This document shows, one piece after another, positions 1 through 8,833 of a stretch of DNA of 64,000 nt. Below the pieces are notes generated by a model. That model saw only the letters and a program-made list of their open reading frames with translations. It did not search any database and was not told the DNA's origin. This DNA comes from Pseudomonas sp. GD04019 (GTDB lineage: Bacteria; Pseudomonadota; Gammaproteobacteria; Pseudomonadales; Pseudomonadaceae). A program made the position numbers and the translations under genes. The DNA lies in NCBI RefSeq assembly GCF_029837695.1, contig NZ_JAOEEA010000004.1, positions 1 through 64,000 of the forward strand. The letters run 5' to 3'. Numbering within the stretch: position 1 is the stretch's first letter; every line of letters starts with the position of its first letter.

Positions 1-1
1 C

Positions 2-79
2 GACCTGTACAGCCTGGGCGCCGACGGCCAGGAAGGCGGCGACGGTACCAATACCGATATCGGTAACTGGGACCTCTGA
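2..79 (+). CDS. gspG: Type II secretion major pseudopilin GspG, C-terminal end only
   Basis: Only the last 25 codons are present; the 5' part lies outside the window. The frame reads DLYSLGADGQEGG...GNWDL and stops at 77-79. This acidic Gly/Asp-rich tail, which coordinates calcium in GspG, is the usual end of the major pseudopilin of type II secretion. The position directly before gspH fits the standard order G-H-I-J-K-L-M (xcpT to xcpZ in P. aeruginosa). The identification rests on this short motif plus gene order. Confidence 0.85.
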   Translation, partial: DLYSLGADGQEGGDGTNTDIGNWDL

Positions 80-85
80 TTCCTG

Positions 86-643
86 ATGCGGCGAGCTGCG
101 CGGGGCTTCACGCTGATCGAGTTGCTGGTGGTGCTGGTCATCATCGGCACCCTGGTCAGCCTGACCGTGCTCTCCGCGGGCAGCTCCAGCCATAGTCGCG
201 AGCTGCGCGACGAGGCCGAGCGCCTGGCTGGCTTGATTACCCTGCTGTCCGATGAGGCGGTACTGGATGGCCAGGAATATGGGTTGCTGGTGGATGCCGA
301 GGGCTATGGCGTGCTGATCTACGACCATGCCTCGGGTGATTGGAGCGAGATGGAAGATCGGCAGCTGTACAAGTTGCCGGTCTGGTCGCGGCTGCTGCTG
401 GAGCTGGACGGCGAGGCGTTGCAGCTGCCAGAGCCAAGCGTATCGGAAGACATGCCCGGCCTGGGCGGGGATGACGAGGAAGACAAGGAGAAGCCGATTC
501 CCCAGCTGTTGATTCTCTCCAGCGGCGAGCTGTCGCCATTTCGCCTGCGGCTGGAGGAGCGCAAGTCTGGCGGTGGCGCCTATCTGCTGAGCAGCGATGG
601 CTATCAGCTGCCGCGCGCCGAGCTGGCGGGGCAGAGCCTGTGA
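86..643 (+). CDS. gspH: Type II secretion minor pseudopilin GspH (XcpU)
   Basis: 185 residues. It starts with a prepilin leader: a short basic stretch, then RG-FTLIELLVVLVIIG, which is the cleavage site of prepilin peptidase GspO/XcpA followed by the hydrophobic N-terminal helix with the conserved Glu at +5. The remainder is a soluble pseudopilin head. GspH is a minor pseudopilin of the periplasmic pseudopilus that pushes folded exoproteins through the outer-membrane secretin. The gene follows gspG by 6 bp, and its stop overlaps the GTG start of gspI (GTGA at 640-643), so the two are probably translationally coupled. Low overall similarity is normal for this subunit; the call relies on the leader and on gene order. 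Confidence 0.9.
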   Translation: MRRAARGFTLIELLVVLVIIGTLVSLTVLSAGSSSHSRELRDEAERLAGLITLLSDEAVLDGQEYGLLVDAEGYGVLIYDHASGDWSEMEDRQLYKLPVWSRLLLELDGEALQLPEPSVSEDMPGLGGDDEEDKEKPIPQLLILSSGELSPFRLRLEERKSGGGAYLLSSDGYQLPRAELAGQSL

Positions 644-1032
644 TTCGCTCGCAACGTGGCTTCACCCTGCTGGAGGTATTGGTGGCCCTGGCGATCTTCG
701 CCGTGGTGGCGGGCTCGGTACTTGCAGCGAGCCAGCGCAGCCTGCAGATCGCCGAGCAGCTCCAGCTCAAGAGCATGGCCGGCTGGATCGCCGAGAACCG
801 CATCACCGAGCTGCAGCTCAAGCGGCCTACGCCGGGCGAGGGGCGCGAGAGCAAGGTGCTGGACTTCGGCGGGCGCAGCTGGGAAACCTACAGCGAGATC
901 GAGGCCACCAGTGACAAGGGCATCCGCCGGCTCTCTGTCTGGGTGGCGCTCAAGCCCGAGCGCGGTGGTGCCGAGCCGGTGCGTGAGCGCTCGCTGCGGG
1001 TGGTTACCGGGTTCCTGGCGGTGCGCAAGTGA
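640..1032 (+). CDS. gspI: Type II secretion minor pseudopilin GspI (XcpV)
   Basis: 130 residues, starting with GTG inside the gspH stop. The N-terminus SQRG-FTLLEVLVALAIFAVVAGS is a type IV prepilin leader with Glu at +5 and a long hydrophobic helix. GspI is the minor pseudopilin that nucleates the GspI-J-K tip complex of the pseudopilus at the inner membrane. The length is typical of the family (about 120-130). It overlaps the GTG start of gspJ by four bases (1029-1032), continuing the coupled arrangement of this operon. Confidence 0.92.
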   Translation: MIRSQRGFTLLEVLVALAIFAVVAGSVLAASQRSLQIAEQLQLKSMAGWIAENRITELQLKRPTPGEGRESKVLDFGGRSWETYSEIEATSDKGIRRLSVWVALKPERGGAEPVRERSLRVVTGFLAVRK

Positions 1033-1796
1033 GCGGCGGACAGCGCGGCTTCACCCTGCTGGAAGTGGTGATCGCTATTTCCATCTTTGCCCTGCTGGGG
1101 CTGGGCACCTACCGCATGCTGGACAGCGTGTTGCGTACGGACGAGGCGACACGGGCCAACGAACAATCCCTGCGCGAACTGACCCGGGCCTTTGCCGCGC
1201 TCGACCGCGACCTGGCCCAGGCCGCGGTGCGCAGCGTGCGTGACCCCTATGGTGACGAGCGCGCGGCTTTGCTCGGCGAACTGGGTGCGATAGACGGTAC
1301 GGCGGCCATCGAGCTGACCCGCAATGGCTGGCTCAACCCCATGGGGTTGGCACGCGCCCAGCTGCAGCGGGTGCGCTGGCGCCTGTCGGACAAGACCCTG
1401 GAGCGGGTCTACTGGACGGTGCTGGATCAGGCAGTGGATAGCCAGCCCCGAGTACAGACCCTGCTGGCGGGAGTGCGGACGCTCGAGTTTCGCTACATGG
1501 ATGAGCGCGGGGAGTGGCAGGGACAATGGCCGCCGGCCAGCGGTGAACGTACTCTAGAGGAAAACCGCCTGCGTTTGCCGATGGCGGTCGAGCTGAAACT
1601 GGAACATGAACGCTACGGTGAGCTGACCCGTCTTTACCGCCTGCCTGAGCCGGCGGTGGAAGAAAAACCGCAGGCACAACCCGAGACTCCCCCCACACCC
1701 TCTGAGCCGAGTCCGAGTCCGAGTCCGAGTCCGAGTCCGAGTCCGAGTCCGAGTCCGAGTCCCGCTCCCGCCCCAGTGCAAGAGGTGAAGGTGTGA
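1029..1796 (+). CDS. gspJ: Type II secretion minor pseudopilin GspJ (XcpW) with a Pro-Ser repeat tail
   Basis: 255 residues with a GTG start overlapping gspI. A prepilin leader (QRG-FTLLEVVIAISIFALLGLG) is followed by the usual GspJ beta-rich head to about residue 210. GspJ joins GspI and GspK at the pseudopilus tip. The C-terminus is odd: after a stretch rich in Glu, Gln, Pro and Thr come nine consecutive Pro-Ser pairs encoded by nine perfect CCGAGT hexamers (1707-1760), then Pro-Ala and a short charged end. Most GspJ proteins stop soon after the head domain, so this tail of about 35 residues looks like an added low-complexity extension. The stop overlaps the GTG start of gspK. Confidence 0.92.
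   Translation: MSGGQRGFTLLEVVIAISIFALLGLGTYRMLDSVLRTDEATRANEQSLRELTRAFAALDRDLAQAAVRSVRDPYGDERAALLGELGAIDGTAAIELTRNGWLNPMGLARAQLQRVRWRLSDKTLERVYWTVLDQAVDSQPRVQTLLAGVRTLEFRYMDERGEWQGQWPPASGERTLEENRLRLPMAVELKLEHERYGELTRLYRLPEPAVEEKPQAQPETPPTPSEPSPSPSPSPSPSPSPSPSPAPAPVQEVKV
1707..1760 (+). repeat. In-frame hexanucleotide tandem repeat (CCGAGT)x9 in gspJ
   Basis: Nine perfect head-to-tail copies of CCGAGT, each encoding Pro-Ser, lie near the 3' end of gspJ. The unit length is a multiple of three, so copy-number changes by replication slippage would lengthen or shorten the protein tail without a frameshift. Confidence 0.97.
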
Positions 1797-2779
1797 GGCG
1801 GCAGCAGGGCGTGGCCCTGGTGACCGTCATGCTGGTGGTGGCCATCGTCACGGTCATCTGCGCGGGTCTGATTGCCCGTCAGCAACTGGCAATCCGCTCC
1901 AGTGGCAACCAGCTTGCCAGCCAGCAGGCGAAACAGTATGCCCTCGGCGGCGAAGCGCTGGGTCTGGCAGTGCTGGCGCGAGACCTCAAGGAGCCGGGCA
2001 GTGACCCGCTGAAGCCTGTGGACCATCCGCTGGAGGCCTGGGCCAAACCGTTGCCGGCTTTCCCCATCGACCAGGGTGAGATCGGCGTGCGCATCGAGGA
2101 TCTGGCCGGGCGCTTCAACGTCAACAGCCTGGTGCAGGACGACAAGGTCAACAAACAGGCCGTGGATCGGTTCCGCCGCCTGCTGCTGCGCCTGGAGATC
2201 GAGACACCCTATGCGGAGCGCCTGGTGGACTGGCTGGACAAGGACCAGGAGCCGACCGGCGAGTACGGCGCGGAGGACAACCAGTATCTGCTGGCGCAAC
2301 CGCCGTACCGTACCGCTGGCCACGAGATGCAGGACGCCTCGGAAGTGCGTCTGCTGCTGGGGATGAGCGAGAATGACTATCGGCGCCTGCGCCCGTACAT
2401 TGCAGCACTGCCGGCCAAGGTTCCGCTGAATGTGAACACGGCCAGCGCCCTGGTGCTGTCGAGCCTGGCGGATACTCTCGATCCGGTGGCTGCCACGGCG
2501 TTGATGGGCGCACGCGGGAAAGAGGGCTATCGGGATGTCAGATCCTTTCTCGATCAGCCGGCGCTTGCCGGCACTGGTGTCCGGGAGGCCGGGTTGGCGG
2601 TTGGCAGCAGCTATTTCCTGGTGCGCAGCGAAGTGCGCCTGGATGAGCGCCGCGAGGTTCTTTCCAGCACCCTGCAGCGTGACGGCAAGGGTGGCGTGTG
2701 GGTATTGCGTCGTAGCATTGGGCAACCAGGCTACGAGCGTGTGATGTTGGCCGAAGCGAACGAGCGGGATGAGCGATGA
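1793..2779 (+). CDS. gspK: Type II secretion minor pseudopilin GspK (XcpX)
   Basis: 328 residues with a GTG start overlapping the gspJ stop. The leader QQG-VALVTVMLVVAIVTVICAG lacks Glu at +5, the hallmark of GspK among pseudopilins. It is also the largest minor pseudopilin, as expected. The body contains the helical GspK domain and the helix-hairpin-helix-like region (PLNVNTASALVLSSL) seen in this family. GspK caps the pseudopilus and limits its length. It ends in ATGA shared with gspL. Confidence 0.93.
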   Translation: MRRQQGVALVTVMLVVAIVTVICAGLIARQQLAIRSSGNQLASQQAKQYALGGEALGLAVLARDLKEPGSDPLKPVDHPLEAWAKPLPAFPIDQGEIGVRIEDLAGRFNVNSLVQDDKVNKQAVDRFRRLLLRLEIETPYAERLVDWLDKDQEPTGEYGAEDNQYLLAQPPYRTAGHEMQDASEVRLLLGMSENDYRRLRPYIAALPAKVPLNVNTASALVLSSLADTLDPVAATALMGARGKEGYRDVRSFLDQPALAGTGVREAGLAVGSSYFLVRSEVRLDERREVLSSTLQRDGKGGVWVLRRSIGQPGYERVMLAEANERDER

Positions 2780-3885
2780 CGGACTGCCTGTTTCTAGGCC
2801 CTGAGTGTGGTGGCGAACTGGCCGACGATTGCCAGGTGCACTGGCTGCGCGAGGATGGCGAGTGCCTGCGGCTCGGCCTGGTCGAATGTGCCGAGCAGCT
2901 GCAGGGTCGCGCCATCGTCCTGGTATTGCCCGTCGAGGCGGTGAGTGCGTTCCTGGTAGAGCTGCCCACTGCCAAGGATCGATGGTTACGCCAGGCGCTG
3001 CCCTTCGCTGTCGAAGAGATGCTGGCCGAGGATGTCGAGCTGTTCCATCTGGCGCTGGGCAAACAACAATCAGATCAGCGCTACCGTGTGGTGGCTATCC
3101 GTCGCGCGCTGCTGGCGGGTTGGTTGTCGCGTTTGCGCGCGCTCGATCTGGAAGTGGCTGCCGTCCACGTGGACGCCGATATGTTGCCGCTGGAGGCAGG
3201 CGGCCAGGCGCTGCTGCTGGGGGAGCGCGGTTTGCTGGGCGGCAATGGCGAGTTACGCATGGCATTCGCCGCCGAGCAGTGGTCCGAGATGCAGGATATG
3301 GAGCCACAATGGACTCTGCTGGAGTCGGATGCGCCCTACCAGTTGCTGGCGACGGGGCGAGCTGATGCAACCGACCTGGCCCAGGGCGAGTTCGCCCGGC
3401 GCGTAGATAACCAGGCGTGGGCCATCTGGCGACCGGCTGCCATTCTGCTCGGCGTCGGGCTGTTCCTGCATCTGAGCTTCAGCCTCTTCCAGGCTCTGTA
3501 CTACGAAAGGCAGGCCGATCACTTTGCCCAGTCCAGCCTGGAGCTCTACAAGAAGTTGTTTCCCCAGGACCGGCGCATCATCAATCTGAAAGCCCAGTTC
3601 GCCGAGCATCTCAAGGCTGGTTCGCAGTCGGGCGGCGGTTTCATCAGCCTGATGGAGACGGCCTCTGCGGCCATGGCCAAGGATCAGGGGTCGATCTCGG
3701 TGGCGCAGATCGATTACAGCCAGAACCGCGGCGATCTGGCGCTGCAGGTCAAGGCCGGTGATTTTGCCGAAGTGGAGAAGCTGCGCAAACGGCTGGTGGA
3801 TTCTGGTCTGCCGGTTCAGCTCGGCTCGGCCAACCGTGAGGAAGATGGCGTGAGCGCCAGGGTCATTCTGGGAGGCGCTCAATGA
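2776..3885 (+). CDS. gspL: Type II secretion inner-membrane assembly protein GspL (XcpY)
   Basis: 369 residues. The N-terminal part (about 1-210) matches the cytoplasmic actin-like GspL domain, with the landmark LPTAKDRWLRQALPFAVEEMLAED type region. One transmembrane helix follows (around 215-240, WRPAAILLGVGLFLHLSFSLF), then a periplasmic ferredoxin-like domain. GspL docks the GspE ATPase to the inner-membrane platform with GspM and GspF. The ATG lies in the gspK stop (ATGA), and the gene likewise ends in an ATGA shared with gspM. Confidence 0.92.
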   Translation: MTDCLFLGPECGGELADDCQVHWLREDGECLRLGLVECAEQLQGRAIVLVLPVEAVSAFLVELPTAKDRWLRQALPFAVEEMLAEDVELFHLALGKQQSDQRYRVVAIRRALLAGWLSRLRALDLEVAAVHVDADMLPLEAGGQALLLGERGLLGGNGELRMAFAAEQWSEMQDMEPQWTLLESDAPYQLLATGRADATDLAQGEFARRVDNQAWAIWRPAAILLGVGLFLHLSFSLFQALYYERQADHFAQSSLELYKKLFPQDRRIINLKAQFAEHLKAGSQSGGGFISLMETASAAMAKDQGSISVAQIDYSQNRGDLALQVKAGDFAEVEKLRKRLVDSGLPVQLGSANREEDGVSARVILGGAQ

Positions 3886-4409
3886 ACGCGTTGCTGCAGT
3901 GGAAGAGCGAGATCACCAGTAAAGTGATTCAGTCCGGCGCCTGGCAGCACTGGCGGCAGCTGCCGCCAAGGGACCGTCTGGCCCTGATGGTGCTCGGTGT
4001 CTTCTTCGCCCTGGTGCTGTTCTACGCCTTCATCTGGTTGCCCATCGATCGCAAGCTCGACTCGGCGAGTGCCCGCTACCTGCAGGAACGAGAGTTTCTG
4101 TCCTACCTGCAGGAGCACGCGCCAACGGTCAGCCAATCCGCCCGGAGCGCGCGACCGGAGCTTAGCCCGGAGCAGCTGCAGGGCGTGATCACCAGCACGG
4201 CGCAGAAGCATGGACTGGTACTGGAGCGCCTCGATAGCGAAGGCAGCGGCCGGTTGCTGATCGCCTTGGCGCAGGCTCCCTTCGAGAGTCTGCTGCGCTG
4301 GCTGGCGGAGCTGGAAGACAAAGGAGTGGCACTCAGGGAGGTCAGCCTGGAGCGCAGTGGTGTCGGCAAAGTCGACGCCCGGCTGACCATGGCCATCGAG
4401 GGTGCCTAG
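3882..4409 (+). CDS. gspM: Type II secretion inner-membrane protein GspM (XcpZ)
   Basis: 175 residues. It has a short cytoplasmic N-terminus with the PPRDRLALMVLGVFFALVLFYAFIW segment, one transmembrane helix around residues 35-57, and a periplasmic domain. GspM partners GspL and stabilises it in the assembly platform. Length and topology are those of the family. It is the last recognisable gsp gene of the operon. No GspN follows, which is usual for the Xcp system of pseudomonads. Confidence 0.9.
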   Translation: MNALLQWKSEITSKVIQSGAWQHWRQLPPRDRLALMVLGVFFALVLFYAFIWLPIDRKLDSASARYLQEREFLSYLQEHAPTVSQSARSARPELSPEQLQGVITSTAQKHGLVLERLDSEGSGRLLIALAQAPFESLLRWLAELEDKGVALREVSLERSGVGKVDARLTMAIEGA

Positions 4410-4432
4410 GATGTCGTGCAGAAGGGAGTCGC

Positions 4433-4696
4433 ATGTACTACGTGAATATCGCCTTGGTGCTGTTTAGCTCTTTTCTTGTCGTGCTGTATGTGATGGCGGC
4501 CAGCGCCGCGGACCAGGGCCGTCGGGCGCGTGCCGACTGGCGCTACCTGCGCATGGCCCTCGGCGACTTCGACCGCGCCGGCCGTGCGCGCCTGGGCCGT
4601 TCGGGACGCCCGCTGGCGCCGCTGATGGTCGGCCGCCACACCCGTGGCATGAGCGAACGTCTGGTGCAGCTGGCCGGCGTTGCCGCAGCGCCCTAG
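4433..4696 (+). CDS. Small single-pass membrane protein of unknown function, downstream of gspM
   Basis: 87 residues. It has a good Shine-Dalgarno (AAGGGAG, 6 nt before ATG) and lies 23 bp after gspM, so it is probably the last gene of the secretion operon. An N-terminal hydrophobic helix (about 4-23, VNIALVLFSSFLVVLYVMAA) is followed by a basic, Arg-rich cytoplasmic-type tail. It is not GspN by length or sequence, and I do not recognise a family. It might be an accessory membrane factor of the secretion system, but only its position suggests this. Confidence 0.65.
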   Translation: MYYVNIALVLFSSFLVVLYVMAASAADQGRRARADWRYLRMALGDFDRAGRARLGRSGRPLAPLMVGRHTRGMSERLVQLAGVAAAP

Positions 4697-4703
4697 GCGA
4701 CGC

Positions 4704-7298
4704 TCAGCTCAGCCAGCCTTCCGCCTTGGCCCGCGCCACGGCCTGGGTGCGGCGCTGTACGCCGAGCTTGACGTTGATCCGCCGCGCGTGGGTTTTCACC
4801 GTGTGCAGGGAGATGTACAGCTGCTCGGCAATCTGCTGATTGGAATGGCCCTGGGCGATCAGCCCGAGCACTGCCAGTTCGCGCTTGCTCAGCAGCGACT
4901 CGCTCGGTAACGGCGCGTCGTCGCTATCGGCGGCCTGCAGCAGGTGCTGCGGCCAGGCCGGGTTGCCGATCAGCCAATCCGGCTGGCGTTGCTGCAGGGC
5001 CAGCAGCGGTAGCAGTTGCTGCTGGCGTTCGGCTTCGCCGACCGCAATGCGCAGCAGGGCCTCGGCCTCGGCGGCGTGGCCGCTGCGGTGCAGGGTCTCG
5101 GCCTGGATCAGGCGGGCCTGGGTGGCCAGGGTGTTATGGCCGCTGCGCTGGCAGTCATCGTGGAGCGCCTGCAGGGCGCTCAGCGCCGTCGCGGTCTCGC
5201 CCAGCGCCAGTTCGGCCCTGGCCAGGTACAGGCGTGCCCGTGGCAGCAAATCATAGAACCCTGAGGGCGCCAGCAGGTGCTCCTTTTCCAGGCGTTGGCG
5301 CACGCGCAGGAAGGCGTTACGCGCCTGCCCGGCATCGCCCTGGCGCAACCACAGGCCGCCATGGGCCAGCAGCAGCAGCTCCCGGTAGCGGATCTCCGGT
5401 ACGTGCGACAGCTGCATCTGCCGCTCGGCGCGGCGCAGCAGGTGCTGGGCGGTCTCGGTGTCTCCCTGGGAGCCAGCCAGCTCGGCCAAGCCGAGATAGC
5501 CATACAGCATGTAGGCGTCCTCGCAGCTCTCGGCTTCCTGGATGCCCTGCTTCAGCACGGATTGGGCTGTTTCGATGTCACCGCGGCTGGCCAGCAGGGT
5601 GCCACGCAACAGCAGCAGCCTGGCCAATACCGGACCGCGCTGGTCGGCATCCTGCAGCAGTTGCAGGCATTGCCCGGTCTGCTCCAGGGCGCGCTCGCGT
5701 TCGCCGAGCATGGCCAGCAGGTGGATATGGTCGACGCTGAGCAGCGATTCGAACAGCACGCTGCCGCGCAGGCGCGCCAGGCGCAGGCCCTCGCGGCTGT
5801 AGTGCTGGGCGCTGGCCAGGTCGAGCTCGGCCATGGCCTGCTGGGCCAGGGCCTGGTTGCACAGGATGTGCTGCGACCAGGCCGACTCGTGCAGCACTTC
5901 CAGGGCTTCCAGGCAGTGCTGGCGCGCGCTGGGCTGGCCGCGCTGGCGTTGCAGCACACCGAGCACCGCCTGGTACTGGGCGATCAGCTGCTGCTGGCGG
6001 CGCGCGTCGGGCTGCGGCAGGAAGCGGTTCAGCTCGGCGATGCAGGCGTCCACTTCGTCCAGGCGCGCGCAGATGATCAGGGCCCAGGCCTGCAGCATGA
6101 TCAGCCGTGGTGTGCTGTTGAACAGGCTGGGCGGCAGGCCGTCGCGCCAGTGCAGAAACTGGGCGACGCTCTGGCCGATCAGCAGCTGGTCCTGGCCATA
6201 GCGTTGCAGGTAGTTGGCCGCCACGTCCGGTTGCGCGGCCCACAGCGCATGTTCCACTGCTTCGCGCACCGCCTCGCGGGCGGCGAACCACTGGCAGGCG
6301 CGCACGTGGGCCTGCAGCGGTGGCTGGCCACCGGGCATGCGCTTGAGCATGGCCGCCAGCGGACGCCATAGGCGGAACCATTCGCCGCAGCTGTCCAGGC
6401 CGTGAAGGAACAGCTGGCGCTGGCGCAGTTGCTCCAGTACCTGGGCGCCGCCGTGTTCTTCCAGCAGGTGTTCGCACAGGGCGGCGGAGAAGCGCGGCAT
6501 GTGCGCCAGCACGAACAGCGCGTGCTGTAGCGGCGGTGGCAACGTGGCCAGCACTTCGCGTTCGAGGTACTCCAGCAGCAGCGGTGTGCCGGCGGCCAGG
6601 CGCTGGCCGAGGTTGTCGGCGTGGCCGCCGATCAGCAGCAGGCAGACGCCGGCCGGCCAGCCTTCGCTGTGGTGCAGCAACTGGGCGGTGAGTTCGTCGG
6701 GCAGGGTCTGCTGGCGCTGTTGCAGTAGCCGGCCGAGCTCGTCCTGGTCGAGGGCCAGGGCGTGTGCGTCGAGCTCCTGCAGGTCGCCCTGCAGCAGCAG
6801 GCGCGGCAGGTTCCAGGCCGGGCGGCGGCGTCCGCCGATCCACCAGCGCAGGGTGTGCGGGGCGCGTTCCAGCAGGCGATCGAGGCAGGCATCCAACTCG
6901 GCGCAGGGTTGCCGTGGGTAATCGTCGAGGATGATCCACAGCGGTTGCTCGACGCGGCCGAGCAGCAGGCCCAGCTCGGCGCAGGGTTCGCCGTCGCCAT
7001 GGGGCAGGTGCAGGGCGGCTGCCAGGCGGGCGAGCAGTTCGGCGGGGCTGTGTGGATGGCCGAGCAGATCGAGCCAGACCACCTGGGTACCGTGGGGCGC
7101 CTGGCGCGCACATTCGTTGAGCAAAACGCTCTTGCCGAAGCCGGCGGGGGCGCAGACCAGAGTCAGTCGGCAGTCGCCGGCGAGCAGTGCCTGGGTCAGG
7201 CGCGGGCGGGCGATATAGGCTGCCGGCAGGCGCGGCAGGGGGTGCTCCGGTTGACGCGTAATGGCGGCCGGATGCAGGGCGCGAACCTTGTCTTGCAT
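4704..7298 (-). CDS. MalT-like LuxR-family transcriptional regulator (large STAND ATPase)
   Basis: 864 residues. A P-loop (APAGFGKS, about 50-57) starts a STAND/NOD NTPase module with a likely Walker B at WIILDDY. A long helical, TPR-like sensor region follows from about 400 to 790. The last 65 residues are a LuxR-type HTH (LLSKRELAVLGLIAQGHSN then IAEQLYISLHTVKTHARRIN). This is the architecture of MalT and AlkS: ATP- and inducer-dependent multimerising activators. The end is convergent with the secretion operon, separated by 7 bp. The gene shares its strand with the DUF1329/DUF1302 genes just upstream of it, which makes them its likely targets. The inducer cannot be told from the sequence. 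Confidence 0.9.
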   Translation of the reverse strand: MQDKVRALHPAAITRQPEHPLPRLPAAYIARPRLTQALLAGDCRLTLVCAPAGFGKSVLLNECARQAPHGTQVVWLDLLGHPHSPAELLARLAAALHLPHGDGEPCAELGLLLGRVEQPLWIILDDYPRQPCAELDACLDRLLERAPHTLRWWIGGRRRPAWNLPRLLLQGDLQELDAHALALDQDELGRLLQQRQQTLPDELTAQLLHHSEGWPAGVCLLLIGGHADNLGQRLAAGTPLLLEYLEREVLATLPPPLQHALFVLAHMPRFSAALCEHLLEEHGGAQVLEQLRQRQLFLHGLDSCGEWFRLWRPLAAMLKRMPGGQPPLQAHVRACQWFAAREAVREAVEHALWAAQPDVAANYLQRYGQDQLLIGQSVAQFLHWRDGLPPSLFNSTPRLIMLQAWALIICARLDEVDACIAELNRFLPQPDARRQQQLIAQYQAVLGVLQRQRGQPSARQHCLEALEVLHESAWSQHILCNQALAQQAMAELDLASAQHYSREGLRLARLRGSVLFESLLSVDHIHLLAMLGERERALEQTGQCLQLLQDADQRGPVLARLLLLRGTLLASRGDIETAQSVLKQGIQEAESCEDAYMLYGYLGLAELAGSQGDTETAQHLLRRAERQMQLSHVPEIRYRELLLLAHGGLWLRQGDAGQARNAFLRVRQRLEKEHLLAPSGFYDLLPRARLYLARAELALGETATALSALQALHDDCQRSGHNTLATQARLIQAETLHRSGHAAEAEALLRIAVGEAERQQQLLPLLALQQRQPDWLIGNPAWPQHLLQAADSDDAPLPSESLLSKRELAVLGLIAQGHSNQQIAEQLYISLHTVKTHARRINVKLGVQRRTQAVARAKAEGWLS

Positions 7299-7387
7299 GG
7301 TCGTGGCCTCGGCTTTTTGTTGTGATTGTGGGCGTCGGGACGGGGTCGATGTTACCCAATCGCGCCGCGCAGTTGGCCGGTGCAGAC

Positions 7388-7413
7388 AAAAAAGGCGACC
7401 ACTGGGGTCGCCT
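7388..7413 (-). terminator. Rho-independent terminator after the DUF1329 gene
   Basis: The stem AGGCGACC / GGTCGCCT (8 bp, 5-nt loop, 7393-7413) is followed on the minus strand by six T residues (A-run at 7388-7393). It ends the DUF1302-DUF1329 transcript and separates it from the LuxR gene. Confidence 0.85.
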
Positions 7414-7440
7414 CAAGTTGGAGCAGCGTTGCGATGGAAC

Positions 7441-8808
7441 TCAGCGGACGCCGGCGTTGCGCAGAGCCGCCGGGGTGAAGTCCACCGCCGAGGCCTGGAT
7501 ACCGTACTGCACGGCGCTCTTCTCTTCGTTGGCCAAGCCTACGGCGATGTAGCGGCCGGCGATGATGTCGTACAGGGCCTCGAAGGCGTACACCGGGACC
7601 TGCTGTTCGAACTGCTGCACCAGCATGGCCTGGCCTACGCGCCACAGTTGGCCGCGGCCGTCGTAGTGCTCGGACACGGCGATCTGCCAGGAGTCCTCGT
7701 CGACGAAGAAGCGGCGCTTGGCGTAGATGTTGCGCTCGCCGGACTTCAGGGTCGCCTCGACTTCCCACACGCGGTGCAGCTCGTAGCGCGCCAGGTCCTG
7801 GTTGGTGTGACCGGCCTTGATGATGTCGTCGTACTTCACGTCCGGCGACTGCAGCTTGTAGCTGTTGTACGGGATGTACATTTCGCGCTTGCCCACCAAC
7901 TTCCAGTCGTAGCGGTTGGGGGCGCCGTTGTACATGTCGAAGTTGTCCGAGGTCCGCATGCCGTCGGCGGCGGTACCCGGGCCGTCATAGGCCACCTGCG
8001 GGGCACGGCGCACGCGGCGCTGGCCGGCGTTGTACAGCCAGGCCATGCGCGGCTCGGCGATCTGGTCCAGCGAGTCGTGCACCAGCAGCACATTGCCGGC
8101 CAGGCGCGACGGCGCGGTGACGCGCTGCTTGAAGAACAGCAGGGCGTTTTCGGCCTTCTTCGGGTCCAGGCCCTTGGTCTGGCTGGGGAACGCCACTTCG
8201 TCCTCGAAGTGCACCAGGGTGTAGGCACCATTGGTCTGCGGAGCGGCCTGCACGGTGCTGCGCCGCAGGTTGCCGCCGCGGTAGCGGGTGATGTGGTTCC
8301 ACACCACTTCCAGGCCGTTCTGCGGAATCGGGAAGGCGTAGTAGCGGCTGTCGGCAAAGCCTGCCAGGCCGTTGCCACCCTCGATCAGGCTGGTGTTGGT
8401 CGCGCTCTTCTTGGCCGCCTCATAGATCTGCGCAGGCATCGCCGAGCTGCGGTGGCTGGGGTAGACCACCATCTTGTAGGTCTCGGGATAGCGCTTGAAC
8501 ATGGCGATCTGGCCTTCGGCCAGCTTGTCCTTGTACTGCTCGACGTTCTGCGCGGTGATGGTGAACAGCGGCTGTTCGTTGGCGAACGGGTCGCCGAGGA
8601 AGCCGCCGGGCAGCACGGCCGCGGCGTTCTTGGCCAGGCCGCCGGTCCAGGCCGGAATGCTGCCGTCGGCGTTGCCGGATTTCTCCGCGCCCACCGGAGT
8701 GAGGCTGTCACCGAGCTTGGCGGCTTCTTCCGGCGAGACGGCAGCGAGCACGCTGCCGGCCAGCAGGGAGAGGGTGAGGACGCTGATCAGTTGTCTTGTT
8801 GTTTTCAT
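7441..8808 (-). CDS. DUF1329 periplasmic/outer-membrane-associated protein
   Basis: 455 residues with a cleavable signal peptide (MKTTRQLISVLTLSLLAGSVLA, then AVSPEEAAKLG). The mature part matches the DUF1329 family, a LolA/LolB-like fold: N-terminal ...KLGDSLTPVGAEKSGNADGSIPAWTGG, later NRYDWKLVGKREMYIPYNSY and a RYELHRVWEVEATLK region. Members are nearly always paired with DUF1302 outer-membrane proteins in clusters for hydrophobic substrates such as steroids and terpenoids. Here it follows the DUF1302 gene by 25 bp on the same strand, so the two form an operon. The exact role and substrate are unknown. Confidence 0.9.
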   Translation of the reverse strand: MKTTRQLISVLTLSLLAGSVLAAVSPEEAAKLGDSLTPVGAEKSGNADGSIPAWTGGLAKNAAAVLPGGFLGDPFANEQPLFTITAQNVEQYKDKLAEGQIAMFKRYPETYKMVVYPSHRSSAMPAQIYEAAKKSATNTSLIEGGNGLAGFADSRYYAFPIPQNGLEVVWNHITRYRGGNLRRSTVQAAPQTNGAYTLVHFEDEVAFPSQTKGLDPKKAENALLFFKQRVTAPSRLAGNVLLVHDSLDQIAEPRMAWLYNAGQRRVRRAPQVAYDGPGTAADGMRTSDNFDMYNGAPNRYDWKLVGKREMYIPYNSYKLQSPDVKYDDIIKAGHTNQDLARYELHRVWEVEATLKSGERNIYAKRRFFVDEDSWQIAVSEHYDGRGQLWRVGQAMLVQQFEQQVPVYAFEALYDIIAGRYIAVGLANEEKSAVQYGIQASAVDFTPAALRNAGVR

Positions 8809-8833
8809 GTGACTGATTCTCTGTGGAGCCGAA

